NCBI GenBank assembly: GCA_022071955.1
Contig: JAJVIM010000029.1
Location: 1-64,000 of the forward strand
Length of the DNA: 64,000 nt
Reading direction: 5' to 3'
From: Anaerolineae bacterium
Lineage (GTDB): Bacteria; Chloroflexota; Anaerolineae; 4572-78; J111
Of this stretch, positions 7,766 through 17,000 are shown piece by piece. The notes beneath the pieces were generated by a model. It was not told the DNA's origin. It did no database searches and was given only the letters and a program-made list of their open reading frames with translations. A program made the translations under genes and the position numbers. Position 1 is the stretch's first letter. Every line of letters begins with the position of its first letter.

Positions 7766-8644
7766 TCAGCGCACCTGCCCCCACTGCCGGGAAATGATCT
7801 GCCGGGCGGCCGGGCTTTGCACAAAGGCGATAAACTGGCGCACCGCCGCCGACTCCGGCGTGGCTACCAGCAGCGCCAATTCCTGGCTGATGGGGTAGCT
7901 GGTATCGTTGAGGCTGGTCAGGCTGGGCAGTACCCCCTCAATGGGTACCAGATGCACCCCCGCCCCGTCCGTAAATGGCAGCGACACGTAGCCGACGGCG
8001 TTGGGTTGCTGCGCCACAAAATCGATGACCGATTGGCTGTTGGGCAGCACAATCGCGTTGGGCGTAACCGTTTGCCCGGCCATCACCGCTGCTTCAAACG
8101 CGGCGCGCGTGCCGGAACCATCCTCGCGGCTGACCACTTGAATTTCCAGATTTGGCCCGGCCACATCCTGCCAGTTGAGCAGCCGCCCGCCAAAAATTCG
8201 GCGAAGTTCAACCAGCGACAGGCCGGCAATGGGGTTTTGGGGATGGGTGATAATGGCTACCGCGTCTCGGGCCAGGGGGATGCGCCGCAGCTTGCTGCCG
8301 GGTTCCTCGGCCGGCCCGGAAACCAGCCCCACATCGACGCGACCGGACTCAACCCACTGCCGCCCCAACGCCGAGCCGCCACCCTGCACCTCGATGTTGA
8401 TGTGAGGCTGCTGCTGGCTGTAAGCTGCGGCCAGATCGGCCAGCAACAGGCCGGCGCTGGTGGAGCCGGCCGCGGTCAGAAAAATCGGCGCCGGCGGGGT
8501 AGCAGTGGCTCTGGTACTGCACCCGGCCAGCAGCAGCAACAGAAGCAGTTGGACGATGGGGATCGCACCCCATTGGCTTCTGTGAGCGGGCACGCGGAGT
8601 GGCTTTGCCGCTCCGCGTGCCCGCTCACTTTTTGTTTTATCCAT
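7766..8644 (-). CDS. PstS-like phosphate/oxyanion-binding lipoprotein
   Basis: Up to 292 residues. A hydrophobic segment LLLLLLLAGC is a lipobox, followed by a PBP-like fold: AAGSTSAGLL, GGGSALGRQW, the VSREDGSGTRAAFE oxyanion loop, and the NAVGYVSLPF region of phosphate-type binding proteins. It probably delivers phosphate or a similar oxyanion, but no pstCAB genes are nearby. The ATG at 8644 overlaps the uppP stop as ATGGATAA, typical of coupling; a GTG at 8593 is an alternative that gives a normal short signal peptide. The first 20 codons are occupied by a perfect 18-bp inverted repeat (8582-8628), so the N-terminus encoded from 8644 looks unlike a normal signal n-region. Confidence 0.85.
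   Translation of the reverse strand: MDKTKSERARGAAKPLRVPAHRSQWGAIPIVQLLLLLLLAGCSTRATATPPAPIFLTAAGSTSAGLLLADLAAAYSQQQPHINIEVQGGGSALGRQWVESGRVDVGLVSGPAEEPGSKLRRIPLARDAVAIITHPQNPIAGLSLVELRRIFGGRLLNWQDVAGPNLEIQVVSREDGSGTRAAFEAAVMAGQTVTPNAIVLPNSQSVIDFVAQQPNAVGYVSLPFTDGAGVHLVPIEGVLPSLTSLNDTSYPISQELALLVATPESAAVRQFIAFVQSPAARQIISRQWGQVR
8582..8640. promoter_or_regulatory. Perfect 18-bp inverted repeat overlapping the start of the PstS-like gene
   Basis: Arms 8582-8599 and 8611-8628, with a further GGC/GCC pair inside the loop, then a T-rich run on the plus strand. It resembles an intrinsic terminator for plus-strand transcription, although no plus-strand gene ends here. On the minus strand it folds just after the uppP stop and includes the alternative GTG start. 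Confidence 0.7.
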
Positions 8645-9455
8645 TGCGCAGCAACGCGATGAGGATGGTCAGAATGCTCAAACCGGCGCAATATGCCGCA
8701 AAAACATACAGCGAGTGTCGCTGCAAGTAACCCAGCAGCCACTTGATACACAGATAGCCGGAAATCGCTGCGGCGATAAAACCAATGGTAATCGAAGGGA
8801 GCTGCGCCGCCAATGTGCCGCCTTTCACCAGATCGAGCGCGGCCACGCCGCCCGCGCCCAGCATTACCGGAATAGACATTAAAAAGCTGAAGCGGGCCGC
8901 CGAGGTGCGGTCAAAACCTTTGAGCACCGCGCCGCTGATGGTAGCCCCGGAGCGGCTGATGCCGGGCAAAATGGCCGCCGCCTGCCAAAACCCAATGATC
9001 ACGGCATCGAGCCAGCCCAGTTTGTCCAACTGGCGCAGGCGCGAGCCAAATCGTTCGGCCACAATCAGCAGCAGCGCGGTTAAAATGAGCAGCCCGCCCA
9101 CAAGCACCGGTGCGGCAAAAGCGGCCTCAAAATAATCCTTGAACAGCAATCCCAATACCACCGCCGGAATAGTGCTGACCACTACCAGCCAGCCGAGTTT
9201 GGCTTCAAAAGTGCCCAGCGGTCGGCGCTGTACCAACCCCACGAGCACCGCCTGGACAATGGCCACAATATCGCTCCAGAAAAAAACAAACACGCCGACC
9301 AGCGTGCCCAATTGCACCAGCACCTCGTACTCAAACGTGGCTCGCGGCCAGCCCAGCAGCCACGGCACCAGTACCAAATGCGCCGAACTGGAGACCGGGA
9401 TGTACTCCGTGGCGCCCTGAACAATGCCCAAAATTAAAGCCTGTAGTAAGTCCAT
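8637..9455 (-). CDS. uppP: Undecaprenyl-diphosphate phosphatase UppP (BacA)
   Basis: 272-residue polytopic membrane enzyme that dephosphorylates undecaprenyl pyrophosphate, recycling the lipid carrier for peptidoglycan and surface polysaccharide. Family motifs are ALILGIVQGATEYIPVSSSAHL near the N-terminus (given as two parts: ALILGIVQG and TEYIPVSSSAHL) and PGISRSGATI in the second half, both containing catalytic residues. About eight hydrophobic segments are seen. ATG 9455 is chosen because homology starts there and AGGA lies upstream; the open frame continues to 9821 but that part is out-of-frame tgt coding sequence. It lies 13 bp after tgt and overlaps the following lipoprotein gene. Confidence 0.96.
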   Translation of the reverse strand: MDLLQALILGIVQGATEYIPVSSSAHLVLVPWLLGWPRATFEYEVLVQLGTLVGVFVFFWSDIVAIVQAVLVGLVQRRPLGTFEAKLGWLVVVSTIPAVVLGLLFKDYFEAAFAAPVLVGGLLILTALLLIVAERFGSRLRQLDKLGWLDAVIIGFWQAAAILPGISRSGATISGAVLKGFDRTSAARFSFLMSIPVMLGAGGVAALDLVKGGTLAAQLPSITIGFIAAAISGYLCIKWLLGYLQRHSLYVFAAYCAGLSILTILIALLRNG

Positions 9456-9468
9456 AAAGATGTTTCCT

Positions 9469-10614
9469 TTACGATAAATTACGTTGGCCGCGCTTGTGTT
9501 CCGGGACGGCGCGGTAGTTGGCCAGAAAATCCTGCCGGTATTGGGCAAACGTGCCATCAAAAATAGATTGCCGGATGCGGCGCATGGTTTCAAGCATAAA
9601 ATGAAGGTTGTGAATCGTTGCCAGCCGCAGGGCCAGTGTTTCTTTGGCAATAACCAGATGCCGCAAATAGGCCAGGCTGAAGGTGCGGCAGGTGTAACAC
9701 TGGCAGTCCGGCTCGATGGGGGCTTTGTCTGTAGCAAAGCGGGCGTTGCGCAGGTTAATGCGCCCCTGGTGGGTAAATACCGCCCCGTTGCGAGCGATGC
9801 GGGTGGGCAGTACGCAGTCAAACTGGTCTACGCCGCGCGCCACGCACTCAAACAAATCTTCCGGGCTGCCCACACCCATCAAATAGCGCGGCTTGTGGGC
9901 CGGCAGTACCGGGTGCAGCACTTCTAAAATGGCGTGCATTTGGGCTTTGGTTTCGCCCACGCTCAGGCCGCCAATGCTGTAACCCGGAAAATCAAGCGCG
10001 CCGAGAAATTCGGCGCTCTGCACGCGCAGCTCGGGGAAGATGCCGCCCTGCACAATGCCGTAGAGCGCCTGATCGGGGCGGCGTTGGGCGGCTTTGCAGC
10101 GCTCGGCCCAGCGATGGGTGCGAGCGAGCGCCTGCACGTTGTAATCGTAATCGCCGGGCGGCGGGCATTCGTCAAAGGCCATAATGATGTCGGCCCCCAA
10201 CTGCTCTTCAATTTCGATGACTCGCTCCGGGGTGAAGCGGTGTTTGGAGCCGTCGATGTGCGAGCGGAAGGTGACGCCGGTGTCATCGATGTCTCGCAGG
10301 CCGGACAGGCTGAATACCTGAAACCCGCCGGAGTCGGTAAGGATGGGGCCATCCCACTGCATAAACTGGTGCAGCCCGCCAAAATCGGCAATGAGTTCCG
10401 CGCCGGGGCGCAGATACAGGTGGTAAGTGTTGGCCAAAATCAGCGTGGCTCGCAGCTCGCGCAGATCAACCGGGGTGAGCGTTTTAACGGTGGCCTGGGT
10501 GCCAACCGGGGCAAAGACCGGCGTCGGGATGTCGCCGTGGGGGGTGTGGATGACGCCGGCGCGGGCGCTGGTTTGGGAATCCTGGTGCAGTAGTTCAAAC
10601 GAGAATAGAGTCAT
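9469..10614 (-). CDS. tgt: tRNA-guanine transglycosylase
   Basis: 381 residues, the normal length for bacterial TGT, which swaps guanine-34 for a queuine precursor in GU(N) tRNAs. Visible are the PVFAPVGTQATVK N-terminal motif, DSGGFQVFSL with the catalytic Asp region, GGLSVGE, and the zinc site CQCYTCRTF plus a following His. A good promoter (10642-10670) and AGGA-type ribosome site precede ATG 10614. First gene of tgt-uppP-PstS-like. No queuosine biosynthesis gene (queA, queC-F, queG) is in the window. Confidence 0.97.
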   Translation of the reverse strand: MTLFSFELLHQDSQTSARAGVIHTPHGDIPTPVFAPVGTQATVKTLTPVDLRELRATLILANTYHLYLRPGAELIADFGGLHQFMQWDGPILTDSGGFQVFSLSGLRDIDDTGVTFRSHIDGSKHRFTPERVIEIEEQLGADIIMAFDECPPPGDYDYNVQALARTHRWAERCKAAQRRPDQALYGIVQGGIFPELRVQSAEFLGALDFPGYSIGGLSVGETKAQMHAILEVLHPVLPAHKPRYLMGVGSPEDLFECVARGVDQFDCVLPTRIARNGAVFTHQGRINLRNARFATDKAPIEPDCQCYTCRTFSLAYLRHLVIAKETLALRLATIHNLHFMLETMRRIRQSIFDGTFAQYRQDFLANYRAVPEHKRGQRNLS

Positions 10615-10641
10615 AAGTCCTTTTCCTGAGCAAACCGGGCT

Positions 10642-10670
10642 ATTATAGCACGGTGGTCAATCCACTTCAA
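10642..10670 (-). promoter_or_regulatory. Sigma-70-like promoter of tgt
   Basis: On the minus strand TTGAAG (10670-10665), a 17-base spacer, and TATAAT (10647-10642), about 28 bases before the tgt ATG. Confidence 0.75.
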
Positions 10671-10690
10671 GAAAGATGATGGGGCCAGAT

Positions 10691-10719
10691 TTTGCGCATC
10701 AATCCGGGGCGGCTATAAT
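10691..10719 (+). promoter_or_regulatory. Sigma-70-like promoter of the small membrane protein gene
   Basis: TTTGCG (10691-10696), 17-base spacer, TATAAT (10714-10719), 35 bases before ATG 10755. It is divergent from and next to the tgt promoter. Confidence 0.65.
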
Positions 10720-10754
10720 CCGTCGATAGTTTTGCAGCCAGAGGATATTAACAA

Positions 10755-11309
10755 ATGACAACGTACACCCCTGACGAATTGAGTCAGCTTAAACGAATTA
10801 GAAAATCCGTGGCCGATTTTGCGGCGATGGTCAAAGCGTTGCCGCCGGATGTGCGCTACGCCGAATATAACGCCCAATTCAACGAACTGCGGGCCGAGGC
10901 GCGGGCGCTGCTCAAAGGCCAGTTCACCGAGGAGGTGCCGCGGGCCATCACCGGCGATGTTAGCCGCGACCGGGCGCTATCGGTGATTGCCATATTGGGC
11001 GTGTTTTTGGCCCTGGTGGGCTTTGGGATTAACTCGATTATTTTGGAAGACGTGCTGGTTAACAGCCTGGGGTGCTGTGTGAGCAGCGGGGGGATGCTGC
11101 TGGTGCTGGGCGCGCTGGGCGTGCTGGCCATGAAGGTGATGCGCGAGCGGGTGAACACCGGCGCGGAGTTGAGCTATCGCGCCGAACTGCTGCTGTACCA
11201 GCTTGACCACCGGCTGTATATGGAAAGTAACGGCGGCGCTCCCGCCCAGCCGCAAACGCCGGCCAGCACGCCGCCCGATCTGGCTCCGCCGGAAAGCGAC
11301 GAGTTTTAA
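10755..11309 (+). CDS. Hypothetical two-TM membrane protein
   Basis: 184 residues, not recognised. A soluble helical N-terminus (about 1-70, with KKx-type charged helices) is followed by two hydrophobic segments (about 76-98, VIAILGVFLALVGFGI, and 107-127, CCVSSGGMLLVLGALGVLA), then a helical segment and a Pro/Ser-rich tail ending PPESDEF. The layout suggests both ends in the cytosol. The promoter and AGAGG-type ribosome site (AGAGGATATT before ATG) support expression. Its stop overlaps the convergent sugar transferase stop. Function unknown. Confidence 0.75.
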   Translation: MTTYTPDELSQLKRIRKSVADFAAMVKALPPDVRYAEYNAQFNELRAEARALLKGQFTEEVPRAITGDVSRDRALSVIAILGVFLALVGFGINSIILEDVLVNSLGCCVSSGGMLLVLGALGVLAMKVMRERVNTGAELSYRAELLLYQLDHRLYMESNGGAPAQPQTPASTPPDLAPPESDEF

Positions 11310-12748
11310 TACGCGCCGTTGCCAAAAATTACGCGGGGAATGGTTTGCAGCAGTATTTTGGTATCCAGCGCTGGCGACCAGTTTTCAATGTAGTAAATAT
11401 CCAGCAGGGCGGTTTCGTCAAATGTGAGCGACGACCGCCCGCTCACCTGCGACAGCCCGGTCAGGCCGGGCGCAATTTCCAGCCGGCGCTTGTGCCATTC
11501 CTGGTATTGCTCCACTTCTGCGGGGATGGGCGGGCGCGGGCCAATCAGGCTCATATCGCCGTTGAGCACGTTGTAAAGCTGCGGCAGTTCGTCGATGCTC
11601 AGCCGGCGCATCCATTTGCCCAGCCGGGTTAAACGCGGGTCGTTTTTAATTTTAAACAGCGGCCCGTCGGCCTCGTTGAGCGCGGCCAGTTGCGATTTTT
11701 GGGCATCGGCCCCTTCCACCATTGAGCGGAATTTGTACAGGGTGAACAGCTTGCCGTTTTTGCCCACACGCTCCTGTTCAAACAATACCGGCCCCGGCGA
11801 CTCCAGTTTGATCATCAGCGCCACCAACCCCATAATCGGCGAGAAAAACACCAGCACCAAACTGGATACCACCACATCGATGCTGCGTTTGACAAACTGA
11901 CCCAGCCCGCCAATGCCGGTTTCGCGGATGCCGATCATCGGCACGCCGCCAAACTCCTCGATATGCATGTGGCTGATGCGCATTTGAAAAATGTCGGGCA
12001 CAATCCGGGCGCGCACCCCATGCCGCTCGCAAATGTTCATAATCGACATAATCCGGCGGTGATATTGCCACGGCAGGGTCACAATCACCTCGTCTATATT
12101 TTTCTGCTCGATGACTTCCGGCAGGTTATCTACCTTGCCCAGCGCCTTGAACCGGCCAATGTCGGTTTCGCCTTTGGCCGGGTGATCATCCAGAAAGCCC
12201 AGAATCTGAAAACCGTATTCCGGGTTGGCCACGGCCACGCGCAAAATGGTGCGGGCCACCTCGCCGGCGCCCACCACCAGTACCCGGTTTACGCCGATGC
12301 CCTGCCGCCGCATGTTGCGCAGCAGGGCCACTTTGAACAGCCGGCTCAACGCCAGCAACACCACCGCGATGATGCCGGCGTAGATAAAAATAATCCGAGA
12401 GTAAAAGGCCGGCCGGTATAAAAAGATAAACACAATGGTGATGATGGTGCCGGTGGCGGTGCCCTGGATGATGCCGTACACTTCGTCAATCCAGGAAACG
12501 TGGCGACGCAGGCGGTAAACCCCGTGCTGGCGGTAAACTACAATCAGCAGCAGGGTAAACAACGCCACAAACGGCAGATAAACGTAGTAGGGGTTGTCAA
12601 AAGCCGGGTCTACGGCGCGGAACAGTTGCAGATCGTAGCGCACCCAGTAGGCCAGCACCCCGGCAATATTTATTAACAGAATATCAACCAGCACCCACAC
12701 GGTAAACGCGACCCGCTGGTTGGTAAATAGAATTTCAAGGCGTTTCAT
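11306..12748 (-). CDS. Polyprenyl-phosphate sugar phosphotransferase (exopolysaccharide initiation)
   Basis: 480-residue membrane enzyme that moves a sugar-1-phosphate from a nucleotide sugar to undecaprenyl phosphate, the first step of exopolysaccharide or capsule repeat-unit synthesis (WbaP/CpsE-like family). N-terminal TM bundle (about residues 10-125), a CoA-binding/Rossmann-like region with VLVVGAGEVART, another TM entry at KRSIDVVVSSLVLVFFSP, then the catalytic domain with KFRSM, the NDPRLTRLG region, ELPQLYNVLNGDMSLIGPRP and PGLTGLSQVSGR. ATG 12748 is preferred; it overlaps the upstream glycosyltransferase stop by 14 bases, which explains the coupling, while the ATG at 12775 would add residues encoded inside that gene. 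Confidence 0.93.
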   Translation of the reverse strand: MKRLEILFTNQRVAFTVWVLVDILLINIAGVLAYWVRYDLQLFRAVDPAFDNPYYVYLPFVALFTLLLIVVYRQHGVYRLRRHVSWIDEVYGIIQGTATGTIITIVFIFLYRPAFYSRIIFIYAGIIAVVLLALSRLFKVALLRNMRRQGIGVNRVLVVGAGEVARTILRVAVANPEYGFQILGFLDDHPAKGETDIGRFKALGKVDNLPEVIEQKNIDEVIVTLPWQYHRRIMSIMNICERHGVRARIVPDIFQMRISHMHIEEFGGVPMIGIRETGIGGLGQFVKRSIDVVVSSLVLVFFSPIMGLVALMIKLESPGPVLFEQERVGKNGKLFTLYKFRSMVEGADAQKSQLAALNEADGPLFKIKNDPRLTRLGKWMRRLSIDELPQLYNVLNGDMSLIGPRPPIPAEVEQYQEWHKRRLEIAPGLTGLSQVSGRSSLTFDETALLDIYYIENWSPALDTKILLQTIPRVIFGNGAY

Positions 12749-13886
12749 TGGCTGTGACTTTCTGATAAATCGCAACCGTATTTTGAGCGGTGGCTTGCCA
12801 GCTAAACTGGGCGGCGCGAGCCAGTCCGGCCGCCGTCATGTGCTGTCGCAGTTCCGGCTGGTTGTAAACCTGAGCCATCGCTGCGGCCAAATCCGGTGCG
12901 TCGCCGGGGTCTATCAGCCGGGCGGCATTTCCGGCTACTTCCGGTAGCGAGGCGGCGGTGCTGGTAATGACCGGCGTGCCGCAGGCCATTGCCTCTAACA
13001 CCGGCAGGCCAAATCCCTCAAAATGAGAAGGGTACACAAAGAGTGAGGCCGCATTATACCACAGCGGCAGCGATTCTTGCGGTACATAGCCGGGAAAGCG
13101 TATGGTATCCGTCAGGTTGAGTTCTTTGACCAGGTTGAAAATGTGCTGATAATACCAGCCCTGTCCGCCGGCAATTATCAAAGGCGGTGCGGATGGCTGC
13201 TGCTTGCGCCACAGGGCGTAGGCCCGGATTAAGCCCTCGATGTTTTTGCGCGGCTCCAGCGTGCCCAAAAACAGTACAAAATCGGCCGGCAAATTTTGGG
13301 CGGCTTTAAAGGCATCGATTTGAGCCAGGGGCAGCGGCTGAAAAGCCGCGTCGCTGCCGCAGTAAATGGTGTGGACTCGCTCCGGCGGCACGCCCAAAAA
13401 ATTGATCACATCCTGCCGGGTGCTTTCTGAAATGGCAATTACGGCCCGCGCTCGTTGAACGGTGCGGCCCGTAAAGTAGCGCAAATACCAGCGGTTAAAC
13501 GGCCGGAACGCCTCCGGGTAGCGAATGAAGCTCAGATCGTACACGGTAACCACGTAGGGGCAGGGGCTGGCCGCCGGGGCCACAAACGCCAGCGCGTGCA
13601 GCAAATCAATCCCGGCCCGGCGTAAAGCCAGCGGCTGGATGAATTGCTCCCAAAAAATACGCACTACCGGCCGTTGGGTGGGTAACCGGCTAAATTGCAG
13701 CGAAAGGCCGTCAGCCTGGCCGGCAAACGCCCGGTCGGCCAAAAAGGCGGTGTAGTCAAAGCCGGGCGGCGACATCCGGCCCAGATTTTTGAGCAAGTTG
13801 ACAATGTACCAACTGATCCCGGCGCCCCGGTAAGATTGACTGAGCGAGAGCAAGTGGGCGTTTAAGCCAATGCGGATGGTGTTCAT
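12735..13886 (-). CDS. Family 4 (GT-B) glycosyltransferase
   Basis: 383 residues. N-terminal MNTIRIGLNAHLLS and the glycine-rich RGAGISWY loop are followed by the GT4 donor-binding half: FLGTLEPRKNIEGLIRA, PGYVPQESLPLWYNAA, and the EX7E motif in HFEGFGLPVLEAMACGTPV. It transfers a sugar from a nucleotide donor, probably onto the lipid-linked repeat unit started by the overlapping downstream sugar transferase. ATG 13886 is chosen over 13904 because the TATAAT at 13898-13893 lies between them, so 13904 could not be in this transcript. Confidence 0.92.
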   Translation of the reverse strand: MNTIRIGLNAHLLSLSQSYRGAGISWYIVNLLKNLGRMSPPGFDYTAFLADRAFAGQADGLSLQFSRLPTQRPVVRIFWEQFIQPLALRRAGIDLLHALAFVAPAASPCPYVVTVYDLSFIRYPEAFRPFNRWYLRYFTGRTVQRARAVIAISESTRQDVINFLGVPPERVHTIYCGSDAAFQPLPLAQIDAFKAAQNLPADFVLFLGTLEPRKNIEGLIRAYALWRKQQPSAPPLIIAGGQGWYYQHIFNLVKELNLTDTIRFPGYVPQESLPLWYNAASLFVYPSHFEGFGLPVLEAMACGTPVITSTAASLPEVAGNAARLIDPGDAPDLAAAMAQVYNQPELRQHMTAAGLARAAQFSWQATAQNTVAIYQKVTANETP

Positions 13887-13892
13887 GGCCCC

Positions 13893-13901
13893 ATTATAGC
13901 A
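13893..13901 (-). promoter_or_regulatory. Extended -10 promoter abutting the glycosyltransferase start codon
   Basis: Minus strand TGC followed by TATAAT (13898-13893), only six bases before ATG 13886. Transcription would begin at or next to the start codon, implying a leaderless mRNA. The -35 region is weak. Confidence 0.6.
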
Positions 13902-14071
13902 CAAGCATCACCGGCTGCTGAATCTAATGGTACTCAAAGGGACTTGAATTTTAGTTGTCTACACCATAAAATAAGGCAAATTGATAAATAGCGATTATTG
14001 CAATTTTGTGTCACAATAGTAAAAGTTGAGTTTCGCTGTTAGTACACCAGGCCAAGAGGAAACATTCCCCG

Positions 14072-17000
14072 GTGGACGAAAAGTTCTTAAAAGCCTACAC
14101 GGCTCGATACACGCTGGTCGGCGTTTTGTCTGGCTGCATATTTCCGTTAGTTGGCACGCTGGTTGCGCTGAAGCAACACGGCGTCGCCCTGAATTTTGCC
14201 GCTGTGAATCAGGTTCACCTGACGGACCCTTTGTTGTGGATTATTGATACTGCTCCAGCTATTTTGGGGCTGTTGGGCTACTGGCTGGGCTTAAAACAGG
14301 ATCAGTTGAACCGGAAAGTAACTCACCAAACTGCCGAAATTGACCATGCACTGAGCGGGGTGCAGGCCCTGTACCAACTGAGTGACGCGCTGTGGACCAT
14401 TGAAGCTCTGCCGCAAATGTTGCAGGCAGTGGTTAACAAAATCGCCGAGGTTCTGCCGGCTGACCGCGTGGCGCTGATCGTCTTTGATTTTGAACAGCAA
14501 ACCATTGACCATTTTATCAAAGGCGGGCCGGGCCGGGCTAAGATTGTGACCACGGTTCCGTTTGATGAGTTGTGGCACGGTTTGAGCGGCTGGGCGCTGC
14601 GCAATTTGCGGCCGGCGCTGTCGTCAAAATACGGGCCGGACCCCCGCGAAAGCCCCGAAGTTCAGCAGCGCCGGGCCGCTACCAACTGCGGCTCGATTAT
14701 TGTGGTGCCGCTGCGCCACCGTGACATGATTTTGGGCACCATTACCGCCATCAACCGGCCGGATCAGCGTGATTTTACCCCGCACGATGTTGATTTGATG
14801 ATGGCTACCGCCAACTATGCAGCGATCATCATTCAGAACGCGCGGCTGTATCTGGCCCAGCGCCAGAGCGCTCTGGAACTGCAAAGCATAGTTGAAGCCT
14901 TTCCCGATCTTTATTTTAAAATGGATGTTAACGGCGTCATTTTGGATTATCGCGGCCCGGCCGAAGACCTGTACGGGACGCCCGCCGAGTTTTTGGGCAA
15001 ATCATTGCTTGAGGCGCTGCCGTCAAAAACGGGGCGGTTGATCACTGAGGCCGTTCAGCAGGTAGTTGAGAGGGGACGGCCGGTTTCGGTGCAATATTCG
15101 CTGGAGATAGCCGGGGAGCAAAAAGATTTTGAGGCGCGGCTGCTGCCCCTGCCGGAACGGGAGGTGATGGCCATTGTTCGCAATATTTCTGAATTGCGGC
15201 AGGCGGAAAAAGCCGAATATGAACAGCGCATTTTGGCCGAGTCGCTGCAAACCACGGCCGCGGCGCTGATCACCACGCTTGATTTTGATGAACTGCTCGA
15301 CCGGGTTTTAGAGAACGTTGACCGGGTGGTGCAGGCCGATGTGGTCAACGTGATGCTGGTTGAAGATGGCGTGGCCCGCGTTGTCCGGCATCGGGGTTAC
15401 CGGGCCGTGGGGGTTGCGGATGAAATTGAAAAAATACGGTTCAGGATTGAAGATGTTCGCAACCTGAAAAAAATGAAGGAAACTGGCCGGCCGCTGGTAA
15501 TCCCCGATACCCGGGCAGACCCGCACTGGGTTACCTCGCCGGCAACGGACTGGATTCGGTCAAATGCGGCCGCGCCCATCAGCCTGGAAGGCCAGTTTAT
15601 CGGCGTTTTAAATTTAGACAGCGCCACACCGAATGCGTTTTCTCAGGTTGAGGCCAACCGCTTGCGCGCCTTTGCCGACCAGGCCGGCCTGGCCATAAAG
15701 AACGCCCGCCTGTACCGCGAGCTGCGCCGCTACGCCACCGAGCTCGAAACCCAGATTGACGAGCGAAAACGAATTGAGCTTGAACTGCGCCAGGCCAAAG
15801 AGGCCGCCGAAGCCGCCACCCAGGCCAAAAGTGAATTTTTGGCCAATATGAGCCACGAAATCCGCACCCCCATGAACGCGGTCATCGGTATGACCGGCCT
15901 GCTGCTCGATACAACGCTTACCTCCGAGCAGCACGATTTTGTGGAGACTATTCGCACCAGCGGTGATACGCTGCTGGCCATCATTAACGATATTCTCGAT
16001 TTTTCAAAAATAGAGGCCAACAAACTTGAGCTGGAAAAGCAGCCCTTTAATTTGCGGGACTGCATTGAAGACTCACTTGATTTGATTGCCGCCGCAGCGG
16101 CTGAAAAACGGTTGGAGATCAGCTATTTAATTGAAGATGGCCTTGTACCGGCCTATATGGGCGATGTGACCCGGCTGCGACAAATTTTGGTCAATCTGCT
16201 CAACAACGCTGTAAAATTTACCGAGGCCGGTGAAATTGTGCTGTCGGTTAGCGGCCAGCCTTTGGTGGAGAATAATTACCTGCTGGAATTTTCCGTCCGC
16301 GATACGGGCATCGGCATTCCGCCGGATAAACTTGACCGTCTGTTTCGTTCTTTCAGCCAGGTTGATGCCTCTACCACCCGGCGCTATGGCGGCACCGGTC
16401 TGGGGCTGGCCATCAGCCGCCGGCTCAGCGAGCTAATGGGCGGCACCATGTGGGTTGAAAGCCAGCCGGGGCAAGGTTCAATATTTTATGTCACCATTCT
16501 GGCCGGAGCGGTGGCCGATCAGCCGCAGCTTTATCTAAAGTCACCCCAGCCAAACCTGGCCGGCCAGCGGGTGTTGATTGTTGACGATAATCCAACCGCG
16601 CGCACCATTCTGAGCCGGCAAACCGGCACGTGGGGCATGCAGGTTGTTGTTGCCGAAAACGGCCCGCAGGCGCTCGAACTGCTGGCTGTTGAAAAACCGT
16701 TTGATCTGGCCATTGTGGATTACGGAATGCCCGAAATGGACGGCGCGACTCTGGCAGCCAAAATTCGTTCGCGGCCACAAACCGCGGCCCTGCCGCTGAT
16801 TTTGTTGACCGGGTTGGGCAAACGCGAAGGGGATTTTCCCGCCGGTCACTTTAATGCTTTGCTCACCAAACCCATCAAACCGGCGCAGTTGCACCAGGTG
16901 CTGTCGTTGATTATTTCCGGCCAGCCGGCGCAGACCGCTCCCACCCCAAAAGAGTCCGCGCCCCGGCCAATTCATCCGCTCAAAATTTTGCTGGCAGAAG

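Noticed and set aside
9456..9821. N-terminal extension of the uppP frame
   Set aside because: The extra residues are the out-of-frame tgt sequence; UppP homology and ribosome site begin at 9455.
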